A DNA stretch of 64,000 nt, from contig JAXMEB010000002.1 in NCBI GenBank assembly GCA_046348545.1, forward strand, positions 496,001 through 560,000, written 5' to 3'. Shown one piece after another: positions 55,708-64,000 of the stretch. Both the position numbers and the translations under genes were made by a program. Below the pieces are notes generated by a model. That model worked only from the letters and a program-made list of their open reading frames with translations. It was not told the DNA's origin and ran no database searches. Numbering within the stretch: position 1 is the stretch's first letter; each line of letters opens with the position of its first letter. Source of the stretch: JAXMEB01 sp046348545. GTDB taxonomy: Bacteria > Pseudomonadota > Gammaproteobacteria > Berkiellales > Berkiellaceae.

Positions 55708-56280
55708 ATGTCCGAGATGTTGCCGCCTGATTTTATTCGAGCTGTTGAAAAAAGGGCAAAATGCCTCCATTCACTGGAAGATATTGAGCGAGCGCTTGAT
55801 AAGATGGCGATCGAAATTAAAGCGGATTTGAGCGAGTCTAACCCTATCGTGTTATGTGCCATGATTGGAGGCGTTGTCCCAACCGGCATGTTGTTGACCC
55901 GACTAGATTTTCCTTTACAGGTTGATTATGTACACGCGACGCGTTATGGTCTGGAGACCAAGGGGCAGCAACATCTAGAGTGGTTAGTTCGTCCTCGTGT
56001 CCCGCTCAAAAATAGGACGGTGCTGATTGTAGACGATATTTTAGATGGTGGTGAGACCCTAGCGGGACTCATTCAATTTTGTAAGGATGAGGGTGCCACA
56101 GAAGTGAAGACTGCGGTTTTAGTTGATAAAATTCGTGTTCGCCCTGTTCATGCGGTACAAAAAGCTGATTACATTGGCGTACTGGTTGAAAATGTATTTG
56201 TTTATGGATTTGGAATGGACTACAAACGTTACTTAAGGAATGCCCCAGGAATATATGCAGTCTCAAGTGAAGATGAATAG
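55708..56280 (+). CDS. hpt: Hypoxanthine-guanine phosphoribosyltransferase
   Basis: This 190-residue type I phosphoribosyltransferase converts hypoxanthine or guanine plus PRPP to the nucleotide. The PRPP loop VLIVDDILDGGETL (about 109-122) and the IGGVVPTGML loop are present. It is the HGPRTase subtype found beside MTIP genes. The MTIP gene starts inside its last codons (ATGAATAG overlap), suggesting that the phosphorylase product hypoxanthine is passed directly to this enzyme. Cytosolic. Confidence 0.93.
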   Translation: MSEMLPPDFIRAVEKRAKCLHSLEDIERALDKMAIEIKADLSESNPIVLCAMIGGVVPTGMLLTRLDFPLQVDYVHATRYGLETKGQQHLEWLVRPRVPLKNRTVLIVDDILDGGETLAGLIQFCKDEGATEVKTAVLVDKIRVRPVHAVQKADYIGVLVENVFVYGFGMDYKRYLRNAPGIYAVSSEDE

Positions 56281-57007
56281 AATCGGTGTGATTGGGGGCT
56301 CTCGGCTCCCAACCCTCACAAACCTTGTGATTACTCATCAAACTCAAGTTAAAACACCCTATGGTGCACCATCTTCAAATCTGGTGTTTGGTTTGCTTCA
56401 AGATAAAGAAGTTGTTTTCCTTTCTAGACGGGGAGAGGAAGATATGGAATTACCCCCTCACCGAATTAATTTTAGAGCCAATATCTGGGCATTGCGGGAT
56501 GCAGGTGTCGATGCCGTGATTGGCACCACTGCTGTGGCAGGTATTCATATTGACTGTAAAGCGGGTTCGATCTTGTTACCCGATCAATTAATTGATTATA
56601 CGTTTGGTCGTGAAAATACTTTCTTTGGAGATGAGAAAGGTGTTCAAAGTATTGATTTTTCAAAGCCATACAGTGAAACTCTACGTAGGACAATCTCACT
56701 AACGGCTGAGGAAGAACGTCTCTCGGTGATGGCTAAAGCCGTTTATGGTGTCACACAAGGTCCACGTCTAGAAACTCAAGCTGAGATTAAACGATTAGCC
56801 CAAGATGGCTGTGATATTGTTGGTATGACTGGTATGCCTGAAGCGGCGCTTGCAAAAGAATTGGGTTTAGAATATGCCTCACTTGCATTAGTGATACGTC
56901 GAGCTGCCGGTTGTGAGCTGCCACTGGAATCACAACCTTCTGAGTCTATCTTATTGGAAAAAGCTAACCAGATTGAGCAGCTCATTGAACGAGTCATTTT
57001 GAACTAA
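56273..57007 (+). CDS. S-methyl-5'-thioinosine phosphorylase (MTAP/PNP family)
   Basis: I choose the ATG at 56273 (MNRIGVIGGSRLPTLTNL, 244 residues), matching the Pseudomonas enzyme length (about 245); the upstream ATG at 56240 would add 11 atypical residues. It splits S-methyl-5'-thioinosine (or related purine nucleosides) to hypoxanthine and a methylthioribose phosphate in polyamine by-product salvage. Conserved blocks seen are FLSRRGEEDMELPPH, the GTTAVAGI segment, GPRLETQAEIKRL and DIVGMTGMPEAALA. The family is clear; the substrate choice between MTI and MTA is inferred from the neighbour hpt. Confidence 0.88.
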   Translation: MNRIGVIGGSRLPTLTNLVITHQTQVKTPYGAPSSNLVFGLLQDKEVVFLSRRGEEDMELPPHRINFRANIWALRDAGVDAVIGTTAVAGIHIDCKAGSILLPDQLIDYTFGRENTFFGDEKGVQSIDFSKPYSETLRRTISLTAEEERLSVMAKAVYGVTQGPRLETQAEIKRLAQDGCDIVGMTGMPEAALAKELGLEYASLALVIRRAAGCELPLESQPSESILLEKANQIEQLIERVILN

Positions 57008-57013
57008 ATTAAA

Positions 57014-57163
57014 ATACCTGTACCCTTCACAGCTGAGTTTTCGGGGTTTGCTTGTCCGTCCGACGACTCCGCTCGAAGTTCGAAGAACGTAGGCGGAAGC
57101 TCGTAAGAGCGTAGGTAGGTACCCGAGGTAGGTACCCGAAAATTCATCTGTTGTGCGGATACC
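57014..57163. repeat. Short palindromic repeat, copy B
   Basis: The ends match copy A at 54226: TACCCTTCACAGCTGA then TTTTCGGGG, and CCCGAAAATTCATCTGTT then GCGGATA. The middle differs and includes a tandem GGTAGGTACCCGA at about 57114-57138. It fills the gap between the convergent MTIP and yfiR genes and could act as a bidirectional terminator-like structure. The sequence contrast with copy A shows that the ends rather than the core are conserved. Confidence 0.75.
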
Positions 57164-57165
57164 TA

Positions 57166-57789
57166 TCAGTTTGATTCTTCTCCTTCTAGATCAGGGACAA
57201 CAGCAACGAGTTTCAGCATTTTTTCGCTGATTTTTAGTCCCTTTTGATAAACAGCAGGGGGGTTAATCATAATAGCCATGCGGTTGTTCATAATAAAAAA
57301 GTTCATGTCACCGCCATTCTTTGCAAAGTCGTCAAAGTCACCAAAAGCAAGGGTTTTAGAGTTCTTTAGTTTTTCAACAATTTCAGCGGATTGTTTTGAG
57401 AGTGAGGGGCTGATAAATAAAATTTGACAGTTTTTTTCAGCTTGCTCAACAGTCCGAACAGGCTGCACAATGATCGAACGATTATCGACCATTTTTCCAT
57501 TAACAGAGTTAATCCCTTTAAAGGAGGGTACATCGCCAATGATGCATAAATTGTATGAAAGTTCGGGTAATGCATCTTTTGGCCATTCGACATATTTTAC
57601 AACATAACGCAAAAATGCTGCTTTAAGAAAATACTCTCTGGCAACTTGTGCATCTTCTTTTGTTGGCGTACTGGCTTGAGCATTTTCCATTTGTTGTGGT
57701 GGAGTCGCTGTTTCAGCGGCCTGTATAGCTGCAATTCCACAGAAAAAGGAAATCATTGTTGCTGATAAAATTGATGAAATTTTTTTCAT
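57166..57789 (-). CDS. YfiR-family (DUF4154) periplasmic protein
   Basis: This 207-residue exported protein has a signal peptide (residues 1-24, ending IQAAE). The DUF4154 core follows: KAAFLRYVVKYVEWPKDA, YNLCIIGDVP, CQILFISPS and the GGDMNFFIMNNRMAIMINPP pattern, quoted as GGDMNFFIM and MAIMINPP. In Pseudomonas YfiR is a periplasmic repressor of the diguanylate cyclase YfiN, responding to redox state through Cys residues. Here the partner is instead the adjacent sensor kinase. It overlaps that gene by 4 bases. Confidence 0.88.
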   Translation of the reverse strand: MKKISSILSATMISFFCGIAAIQAAETATPPQQMENAQASTPTKEDAQVAREYFLKAAFLRYVVKYVEWPKDALPELSYNLCIIGDVPSFKGINSVNGKMVDNRSIIVQPVRTVEQAEKNCQILFISPSLSKQSAEIVEKLKNSKTLAFGDFDDFAKNGGDMNFFIMNNRMAIMINPPAVYQKGLKISEKMLKLVAVVPDLEGEESN

Positions 57790-59618
57790 GCCTTTTTTTC
57801 CTTGGCTTCAGATTGCTTATTCAGGGTTGGAAGCTTGACAGTAAACTCAGTATATTCGCCTTCTTTAGATTGAACGTCGATTTCACCGTCATGTTGTTTC
57901 ACAATAGTATCATAGCAAATGGATAATCCAAGCCCAGTGCCTGTGCCTGTTGGCTTGGTTGTGAAGAAAGGTTCAAATATTTTGCGTAGACGGCTCTCAG
58001 GGATGCCTTCACCATTATCCCAGATTTTAATTTCAATATGATCTTTAAGTTTAAGGGTTTTGATTTTAATCTTAGGCTGGTAACTAGGATTAGCTTTGCG
58101 TTTTTGCATAGTAGTATATAGAGCATTATCGAAGATATAACTGACAACTCGACCAATAGCTTGAGGGGTAATAAGAAGCTTGCCAACTTGAGCATCGTAT
58201 TCTTTTTCAAGATCAACAATAAGATTCTTGTCTTTTGCTTTATAAGTATCGTAAGTCAGTCTAACGTTTTCATCGATAAGATTATTGACGTCTATTTTTT
58301 CGCGTTGCACGCTGGCCTCTTGTGAATGAAGCAGCATATTTTTTACGATACCATCAGCTCGTTTGCCGTGTTCGTTAATTTTTTGACAGTTGGTTTGTAA
58401 GTCTTTAATGATATCGTTCATAGCGGCTGTTGAATCTTCGGTTGGGCTTTTCTTGTAAATTTCCAATTCTTCGGAAAGCTCTTCTAGGAGTTCAACAGAA
58501 AGATCCGAGAAGTTATTTACAAAGTTAAGTGGGTTTTTAATTTCATGTGCAATTCCGGTCGTTAGCATACCAACGGACGCCATTTTTTCTTTGAGGACGA
58601 GTTGATTTTGTGCTTCTTTCAGATCGCCGAGTGCGGTATTTAGAACAACATTTTTTTCTTTCAATTCCTTTGTTCTATCATCTACACGTTGTTCCAGCTC
58701 TTTATTTATGACGGCAAGATCATCTTCAGCTTTCTTTCGTACAATAACCTCCTCATTGAGTTTATGGATAGTTTTTTCAAGTCGTCTAAACGCCCAACGT
58801 AAGACAACCAATAATCCAAAGACTAATAAATATAATAGAATACGGTACTGATTCGCGTTTGTCTCATATTTATCATAGGCCTGCTGATATGCAGAATGTA
58901 AGCTATTAATCTGTGTTTCTATTGGGATGCCAAGAATAGCATTATTCAAGCTATTCAGTTCAGGTTTGATGCTCAATATGACATCTGCGTAAATCAAAGC
59001 TAAATCTAATTTTTCTAATTTCTCTGGTTCTTTACGAATTTCGCTGACTAATTTTAAGAGCTTTAGCCTCATCGGTTCATCTGGGACGTTGGTATAGATC
59101 ATCATTCCAGTGAAAAGATTTCGAGCTTTTTCAATTGCCTGAAATTTATAATCCATGGCCAGACAATTTTCAATCAGCTCATCGTAGGCTTGATCTTCAA
59201 TAATTAGGCTCATATTGCTTGAAAAGTCAAAAATTGCATTAATCAAGATAGGATTTAGCCGTTTGAATTTTTCGACCAGATCGCTTTTCTTGTTTGTAAA
59301 GTCTTCTAGTTGTTCAATACGGCGAGCAATTTCGATGTTAGGTTTAGAACTTTCAGCGTGTTTGAATTCAGTGATGACTTTGTACAGTCCATTAATAGCA
59401 TTAACAATTGGGTCATAACTTTTAATGATCCCATACTGGGTTTGCACGATAGCTTCATCTAACTCAGCATCGAATTTCTTAAATTCATTAATTTTGTTTT
59501 CATAGCCCTCATAATTGAAGGGTTTGATTTCAGTAAAGTAATAAATAGCCCCAATCATCATGAAGATAATCACGATAAAAAGTCGAGTCATTAAATGTCG
59601 TACATTGATGTTTAGCAC
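57786..59618 (-). CDS. Membrane sensor histidine kinase with DAHL-type periplasmic domain
   Basis: The 610-residue kinase has TM1 (about 12-28), a helical periplasmic domain of about 230 residues resembling the DAHL sensor type, TM2 (about 258-276), a coiled coil (280-340), and the HisKA phosphoacceptor His358 (TGIAHEIKNPLNF). The HATPase domain follows, with DNGEGIPESR and GTGTGLGLSICYD. No receiver or response regulator is fused or adjacent. It lies between the cytochrome c peroxidase and YfiR-like genes, so periplasmic redox or peroxide sensing is likely. The peroxidase gene stop is 2 bases from its start. Confidence 0.92.
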   Translation of the reverse strand: MLNINVRHLMTRLFIVIIFMMIGAIYYFTEIKPFNYEGYENKINEFKKFDAELDEAIVQTQYGIIKSYDPIVNAINGLYKVITEFKHAESSKPNIEIARRIEQLEDFTNKKSDLVEKFKRLNPILINAIFDFSSNMSLIIEDQAYDELIENCLAMDYKFQAIEKARNLFTGMMIYTNVPDEPMRLKLLKLVSEIRKEPEKLEKLDLALIYADVILSIKPELNSLNNAILGIPIETQINSLHSAYQQAYDKYETNANQYRILLYLLVFGLLVVLRWAFRRLEKTIHKLNEEVIVRKKAEDDLAVINKELEQRVDDRTKELKEKNVVLNTALGDLKEAQNQLVLKEKMASVGMLTTGIAHEIKNPLNFVNNFSDLSVELLEELSEELEIYKKSPTEDSTAAMNDIIKDLQTNCQKINEHGKRADGIVKNMLLHSQEASVQREKIDVNNLIDENVRLTYDTYKAKDKNLIVDLEKEYDAQVGKLLITPQAIGRVVSYIFDNALYTTMQKRKANPSYQPKIKIKTLKLKDHIEIKIWDNGEGIPESRLRKIFEPFFTTKPTGTGTGLGLSICYDTIVKQHDGEIDVQSKEGEYTEFTVKLPTLNKQSEAKEKKA

Positions 59619-59620
59619 AG

Positions 59621-60604
59621 TTATTCCGCTGGCATTTCACCGGTTAATGTTTCTAAAAATAACTTAATTTGATCTACATGTGTTTTGAGTAAAGGCTGCC
59701 CGATCTGATAAATTGCCATGGCTTCAATCGCTTCTTCTAATGTGGCTTTGCTGCCATCGTGAAAATAAGGTGCTGTGAGAGCAACATTTCTCAAGCTGGG
59801 GACTTTGAAAACAAATTTGTCCTCTTCCAGCCCAGTCAGATTGTATTTGCCATAATCCGAAGGCGATAGATTAGGCTTTTCTTCGTAATAGTTCTTATAT
59901 ATTCCTAATTTTTGAAATAGATTGCCTCCAACATTTATGCCTTGGTGGCAAGAGATACAGCCTGCTGTTTTAAAAAGTTTGTATCCTTCTTTCTCTTCCA
60001 AGGTTAATGCATTCTCATCTCCCATCAGGTATTTGTCGAATCGTGAATTTGGGGAAATGAGTGTCTTTTGATATTCATGAAGGGCGCTTTCAATATTGGC
60101 TTTTGTTACGCCATCATCGAATAAAGTATTGAAGTGATTTCGATATTCTGGTTTGTTTTGGACTGCAGCAACAACATTTTCCCAGCTACTACCCATGATG
60201 TTTGGATTGGAAATCATATGATGCAACAATTGATGATAATGCTTGGCGCTTCCATCCCAATGATATCTGAAGTTGAAGATACTGTTTAAAACACTAGGCG
60301 TATTGGTTTCAGTCATTCTCCCATTTGCAGCGGGGGAGCGGACTAGATTATCCATGCCACCCTTTTTTATATTATGACAACTAACGCATGACAATTTGTT
60401 GTTAGCGGATAGTATTGTGTCACGAAACAGTAATTTGCCTAACTTTGCGCGTTCAATGTCGTGGGGCAACGATTCTGGGATAGCGTTAATTGGATGATCG
60501 GTGAAATCTCCCGCAACAGCAAAGTTTAGGCTTGTGATTAAGCCAATAAACATGGCAATGAACTTAGTTAGAAGTAGTCTATCCATGACGCCTGTAAAAA
60601 TCAC
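59621..60604 (-). CDS. Di-haem cytochrome c peroxidase
   Basis: This periplasmic enzyme reduces H2O2 with electrons from c-type cytochromes. The 327-residue protein has a signal sequence and two CxxCH haem sites, Cys73-Cys76-His77 (LSCVSCHN) and Cys216-Cys219-His220 (GCISCHQG), as in CcpA/MauG-like enzymes. I keep the GTG at 60604, because GGAGATAACAT precedes it at a good spacing; the ATG at 60586 is the alternative. It is the first gene of an operon with the sensor kinase and YfiR-like protein, linking peroxide defence to the signalling pair. Confidence 0.94.
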   Translation of the reverse strand: MIFTGVMDRLLLTKFIAMFIGLITSLNFAVAGDFTDHPINAIPESLPHDIERAKLGKLLFRDTILSANNKLSCVSCHNIKKGGMDNLVRSPAANGRMTETNTPSVLNSIFNFRYHWDGSAKHYHQLLHHMISNPNIMGSSWENVVAAVQNKPEYRNHFNTLFDDGVTKANIESALHEYQKTLISPNSRFDKYLMGDENALTLEEKEGYKLFKTAGCISCHQGINVGGNLFQKLGIYKNYYEEKPNLSPSDYGKYNLTGLEEDKFVFKVPSLRNVALTAPYFHDGSKATLEEAIEAMAIYQIGQPLLKTHVDQIKLFLETLTGEMPAE

Positions 60605-60740
60605 ATGTTATCTCCATAAGAATAGATGAAAGCCTATGCATTCACAAAAAATCTACATAGCAAGTGAAATCGAGTGAAAAAATAAATTAAAAAACTAACT
60701 AATATTTAAGATGTTGGCTCTATAAAACTATTTGCGCTGT

Positions 60741-60762
60741 ACTTGAGTTTAGAACCTCAAGT
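60741..60762. promoter_or_regulatory. Inverted repeat in the MFS leader
   Basis: ACTTGAG (60741-60747) and CTCAAGT (60756-60762) are perfect inverted 7-mers with an 8-base spacer, 57 bases before the MFS ATG. They could form an operator or leader hairpin in the gap to the divergent peroxidase gene. Confidence 0.35.
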
Positions 60763-60818
60763 TGATACGTTATTAGGGCACTGTTAATTTCTTAATCTTA
60801 AACTTTAGAGAGCATTCT

Positions 60819-62048
60819 ATGCAGCGTCCTAAAAGCACCGCTATGATTTGGTTGATGTGGGGGCTGGCCTCCTTCTTTTATGCCTATCAGTACATAATCC
60901 GTGTTCTTCCCAATATTATGATGCTCGATATTTTAGAGAGATTTCAGATTGATGCCGCTATTTTTGGTCAATACTCAGGCTTTTACTACATTGGCTATGC
61001 AGGGATGCATATTCCAGTTGGGATTTTGTTAGATAAATACGGCCCTAAATGGGTCTTGCCGGCATGTATGGCTTTGACAGTAGTTGGTCTTTTACCACTC
61101 ATCTATGCTGAGCATTGGTTGTATCCCAGTTTAGGGCGAATTTTGATTGGTATGGGATCTTCGGCTGCAATTCTTGGGGTATTTAAAGTTATTCGAATGT
61201 GTTTCCCAGAAGAAAAATTTCCTTTTATGCTTGGTTTATCCGTGATGGTAGGCCTTCTGGGTGCAATTTATGGTGGTCAACCCGTGAACTATATGATCCA
61301 TCAATTTGGTTCAGATGCTGTAATTCACGGGATTATTCTAGTTGGTTTCTTACTCGCGATGGCGACAGTTTGGATCATCCCCAATCATGCTGCCTCTGAA
61401 AATACGAAGGGATGGTTCGACAGCGTGAAAGCAGTCCTGTCTCAATGGCGGATTATGAGCGTCTGCATTTTAGCAGGCTTTATGGTTGGACCGCTTGAAG
61501 GTTTTGCAGATGTGTGGGGCAAGGAATATCTGAAAACGGTTTATCAGTTGAATGAAGCACTGGCAGCATCACTCCCTTCACTCATTTTTATAGGGATGTG
61601 CTTTGGATCGCCAGTTTTAAGTTATCTAGCCTCTAAGACAAAAGCCTATTATGAATTTATTATTTTAAGCGCAATTGTCATGGGTAGTGCGTTTGTTTTC
61701 CTATTGACTGGAACGGTACCGACTGCTGCACTAACTGTGCTATTTGTCGGGGTGGGTATCTTTTGTGCATATCAAATTCTAGCGATCTATTTAGCGAGTA
61801 CCTACGTTAAAGAAGAATTAGTCGGGCTTACGACAGCCTGCGCCAACATGATCATCATGATTTTTGGCTATGTGTTTCATAGTGTTATCGGTAACGTGAT
61901 GGATTCACAATGGTCAGGACAGATGCTCAATGGGATCCCTGTTTATGATGCCAATAACTATACCAATGCGTTGATGATCGTACCGATCGGCTTGATCTTG
62001 GGTGGAGTCGGATACATCATCTTGAGGTTTACGGCAAAACCAAAGTGA
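60819..62048 (+). CDS. MFS-family permease
   Basis: The 409-residue integral membrane protein has about 12 hydrophobic segments. It begins with FFYAYQYIIRVLPNIM and has the MFS motif A (LLDKYGPKW, about 70-78) between TM2 and TM3. It resembles the multidrug/nucleoside or phthalate/sugar-phosphate type permeases found in Legionella-type genomes, but the substrate cannot be read from sequence. The stop lies 9 bases from the convergent TPR gene stop. Confidence 0.88.
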   Translation: MQRPKSTAMIWLMWGLASFFYAYQYIIRVLPNIMMLDILERFQIDAAIFGQYSGFYYIGYAGMHIPVGILLDKYGPKWVLPACMALTVVGLLPLIYAEHWLYPSLGRILIGMGSSAAILGVFKVIRMCFPEEKFPFMLGLSVMVGLLGAIYGGQPVNYMIHQFGSDAVIHGIILVGFLLAMATVWIIPNHAASENTKGWFDSVKAVLSQWRIMSVCILAGFMVGPLEGFADVWGKEYLKTVYQLNEALAASLPSLIFIGMCFGSPVLSYLASKTKAYYEFIILSAIVMGSAFVFLLTGTVPTAALTVLFVGVGIFCAYQILAIYLASTYVKEELVGLTTACANMIIMIFGYVFHSVIGNVMDSQWSGQMLNGIPVYDANNYTNALMIVPIGLILGGVGYIILRFTAKPK

Positions 62049-62057
62049 AATTGTAAT

Positions 62058-63611
62058 TTAGGTTTTATGTAAAAGAGACTTAAGCTGATCAAGCGTCAGC
62101 CTAAAAATTATTTGGAGATCGAATAGTTTCGCTTGATAGTTTTTCCAGCGACCGATTTCAGATTCGTGTAAATTAATGTGTTTGAGCGGTTCAGGTTTTA
62201 TATCTAAGAAATGATACACTGATTTAAGCGTGTCGTCGGGTTTTCTGATTAAATCTTCAAATTGTATAGAAATAATATGCTCTTTATACTGTTTTTTCCA
62301 ATACAGCATCAGTAGATCGAACTCTCTGTGAAACAAAGCCAAAATTTTTAAGTCTCGGATTTGCGCCTTACTTTCAGAATATTGAAAATATTGATTTAAA
62401 CAAGTATCCATATGGCTTCGCTTAAGATAAATAATTTTAGCTTTTGGAAAAAGCAGCATCAGGAGATTTAAATGGTAGATGTGTGTAAATTTAGTCAGAA
62501 TCGGTAGTTTATCTTTTGGACACACTGTGGAAAGCAACTTCTGAAAATTTTCAGGTTGTTTGAGATAAGGTTCAATAGATAGATTGCCGCAGGTGTGAAT
62601 TTTAGAATGATTAGCCATAATGCTTTCTAATAATGATTTACCAGCCATCGGCATGCCCACAATAAATATAGGCGTTAAAGGACTTGCTTTCAAAGCGTAA
62701 GATACTGGCTTAGAATTCATGATGCTGTTGGTAAATTCCAAAAAATGATTAAAGTCGAAAGGATGAAGTTTACCTTGAATCTCATTCGCTTTTTGGTAAG
62801 CATCAAAAGCAGCGTCATAATTTTTCAGGTTGTCAAAAATTTTACCAAGTCCATAATATAACTGAGCCCTATCGTCTTCTTTTAGTTTTGGATTATTCAA
62901 TAAGGTGTGAATAGTTTGAATATGAGGATGATTTGGATCAGTATAGGTTTGGCACAGAGTTAATATTCGATACAATGGACCAAATCCGGGTTGAAGATTT
63001 AAACCTCGTTCAATCATAGATGTTGCGTGCAGAACATCCCCCAATTGAATATAAAGTTGAGCGAGACGATAGATTGCGGCAATAGTTCCTGGTTCTAATT
63101 GTAGTACTTTAAGATAGGTGTCAATAGCATCTTTCACTCGGCCAATTTGTTCATACTGGAAAGCCAAGTTATAGTGAACCAAGGGATTGTTAGGATTAAT
63201 TTTTAAAGCCGTCGAGTATGCTTGTATGGCTTGTTCTGCTTGATTTTGAATAGAGAAAATATTGCCTAAGTTTATGTAAGCGTATTGGTATTTGGGGTCA
63301 AGCGTGATTGCCTTTTGATAGGATGTAATCGCCTCTTCATTCTTATTTAATCCTTTTTGGGCAAATCCTAGGTTATAGTAATGCTTTGGGTTATCTCCTT
63401 GAAGGGAAATCACTTTTTTAAGTGATTCTTCAGCTTGATGATATTCATTGCATTTAAGGTAACTAATTCCAAGGAGCTCCAATGCTTTCGAATTGACCGG
63501 ATTTTCTTTAAGTAATGCGTTCAATAAGCTTTGGGCTTTTTTATGTTTGCCGTGCTGAATTAGCGTTTGGCTGAAGACAAGGTGATTGCTACTAGGTTGT
63601 TCTGCTGTCAT
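62058..63611 (-). CDS. TPR-repeat sulfotransferase-like protein with Walker-A-like P-loop
   Basis: The 517-residue protein has seven or more TPR repeats (residues 10-290, for example NEEAITSYQKAITLDPKYQY). A C-terminal domain follows that resembles TPR-sulfotransferases (PIFIVGMP...HSKIHTCGNL, IYLKRSHMDTCLNQYF). The normal PAPS-binding loop PRSGTTL is changed to PMAGKSLLE. The result, GMPMAGKS (319-326), is a full Walker A pattern (G-x4-GKS). Activity could be altered to a nucleotide-binding function or lost. It is divergent from the ankyrin gene that follows. Confidence 0.85.
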   Translation of the reverse strand: MTAEQPSSNHLVFSQTLIQHGKHKKAQSLLNALLKENPVNSKALELLGISYLKCNEYHQAEESLKKVISLQGDNPKHYYNLGFAQKGLNKNEEAITSYQKAITLDPKYQYAYINLGNIFSIQNQAEQAIQAYSTALKINPNNPLVHYNLAFQYEQIGRVKDAIDTYLKVLQLEPGTIAAIYRLAQLYIQLGDVLHATSMIERGLNLQPGFGPLYRILTLCQTYTDPNHPHIQTIHTLLNNPKLKEDDRAQLYYGLGKIFDNLKNYDAAFDAYQKANEIQGKLHPFDFNHFLEFTNSIMNSKPVSYALKASPLTPIFIVGMPMAGKSLLESIMANHSKIHTCGNLSIEPYLKQPENFQKLLSTVCPKDKLPILTKFTHIYHLNLLMLLFPKAKIIYLKRSHMDTCLNQYFQYSESKAQIRDLKILALFHREFDLLMLYWKKQYKEHIISIQFEDLIRKPDDTLKSVYHFLDIKPEPLKHINLHESEIGRWKNYQAKLFDLQIIFRLTLDQLKSLLHKT

Positions 63612-63798
63612 GTTTACTCAAAATTCCCTGAAGACTCTGAGTATTTATCGGCGAGAGCACATACCCTCTTTATAGAAATATATAGTCGAATAACTTATAA
63701 AGGACTGATCCCTGGGTATATATACATTTAGCTTTGCAAATAACTTCTATTGCGGCTATTATGCTTGCCACTTTATAGTTAAATTGAGACCGCAGCAA

Positions 63799-64000
63799 AT
63801 GAGTGTAGAGACTACTGTAGATCCCTTTAAGCAATCCTTGTTCACTATCTTTAATCAAGAAGATTTTAGTCAAAAAGATTTTTTGGATATCAATGCGGTG
63901 AATGCGAAAGGGATGAGTGTCTTGCATATTGCAGCGATTTTAGATGATGCTCCCCTGGTTAAGCGCCTTGTTACCAGTGGTGCCAATCCTATGCTTGAAG
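63799..64000 (+). CDS. Ankyrin-repeat protein, N-terminal part (runs off the window)
   Basis: ATG at 63799 reads MSVETTVDPFKQSLFTIFNQ and then DINAVNAKGMSVLHIAAILD and DAPLVKRLVTSGANPMLE. The last part is a clear ankyrin repeat (G.S.LH.AA...D....V..L...GA.P). The gene continues past the end. Ankyrin proteins are common among host-directed effectors of amoeba-associated gammaproteobacteria. The opposite-strand frame over the same bases is a shadow. Confidence 0.8.
   Translation, partial: MSVETTVDPFKQSLFTIFNQEDFSQKDFLDINAVNAKGMSVLHIAAILDDAPLVKRLVTSGANPMLE

Noticed and set aside
63670..63927. Minus-strand frame of 85 codons near the end
   Set aside because: It overlaps the start of the ankyrin-repeat gene on the other strand, which has recognisable repeats; the minus frame has none.
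1..64000. tRNA, rRNA, CRISPR array and phage integrase
   Set aside because: I looked for cloverleaf genes, rRNA segments, regularly spaced repeats and integrase motifs and saw none; short direct repeats in the haemagglutinin are not regularly spaced.

Overview
The window looks like a chromosomal segment of a moderately AT-rich gammaproteobacterium. A PrkA-YeaH-SpoVR stress operon, PepN, an NAD-dependent giant glutamate dehydrogenase, a nagZ-hpt-MTIP cluster of the type seen in Pseudomonas, and FadL/FadE-type fatty-acid genes all fit this class. Two ankyrin-type proteins, many insertion sequences and pseudogenes, and a two-partner-secretion haemagglutinin suggest a host- or protist-associated lineage such as Legionellales/Coxiellaceae/Berkiella-like bacteria. 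That placement is inference, because there is no rRNA or other marker here. No tRNA, rRNA or CRISPR array was seen.

Region 1 (1-37.7 kb) is dense housekeeping DNA. It starts with the tail of a PRPP-synthetase-like gene, followed by prkA-yeaH-ycgB (minus strand), pepN, hemH, two M48-type metalloproteases (one with an ankyrin-like N-terminus), gdhB, pyrD, an orphan ParA and korAB (2-oxoglutarate:ferredoxin oxidoreductase). A minus-strand run, lexA - unknown anchored protein - slt - RsbW-like ATPase, comes next. A fatty-acid beta-oxidation block follows: fadE, thiolase, fadJ-like, a second multifunctional enzyme with inverted domain order, a second thiolase, fadL and a TetR regulator. Glutamate dehydrogenase, KorAB and the beta-oxidation block together suggest growth on amino acids and lipids feeding the TCA cycle.

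Region 2 (37.7-54.6 kb) is an accessory island. A 1587-residue filamentous-haemagglutinin/TpsA-like protein carries a C-terminal module with a lipase-type GHSRG motif, and a small lipoprotein that could be its immunity protein follows. Downstream are a 1.1-kb, about 99% identical copy of the haemagglutinin core with an in-frame deletion, a broken inositol-phosphatase (HisN-like) remnant, two genes of unknown function, a second lipoprotein paralogue, and scraps of another toxin C-terminus split apart by insertion sequences. The insertions can be unpicked base by base. An IS701-like element sits at a CTAG target in the toxin remnant and is itself hit by an IS3-group element (3-bp duplication GAG). 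Beside it an IS5/IS427-like element is hit by another IS3-family element (3-bp duplication AGT). A further IS2-like element lies at 47.9-49.2 kb.

Region 3 (54.6-64 kb) returns to ordinary genes: nagZ, hpt and S-methyl-5'-thioinosine phosphorylase (cell-wall and purine salvage). A minus-strand operon follows with a di-haem cytochrome c peroxidase, a DAHL-type sensor histidine kinase and a YfiR-like periplasmic protein. Then come an MFS permease, a TPR-sulfotransferase-like protein with a changed P-loop, and the start of an ankyrin-repeat protein. Two copies of a short palindromic repeat (54.2 and 57.0 kb) flank the nagZ cluster.

The strongest points for follow-up are the LexA, which has lost both its cleavage site and its catalytic lysine, and the haemagglutinin-lipase/lipoprotein island with its recombination scars.
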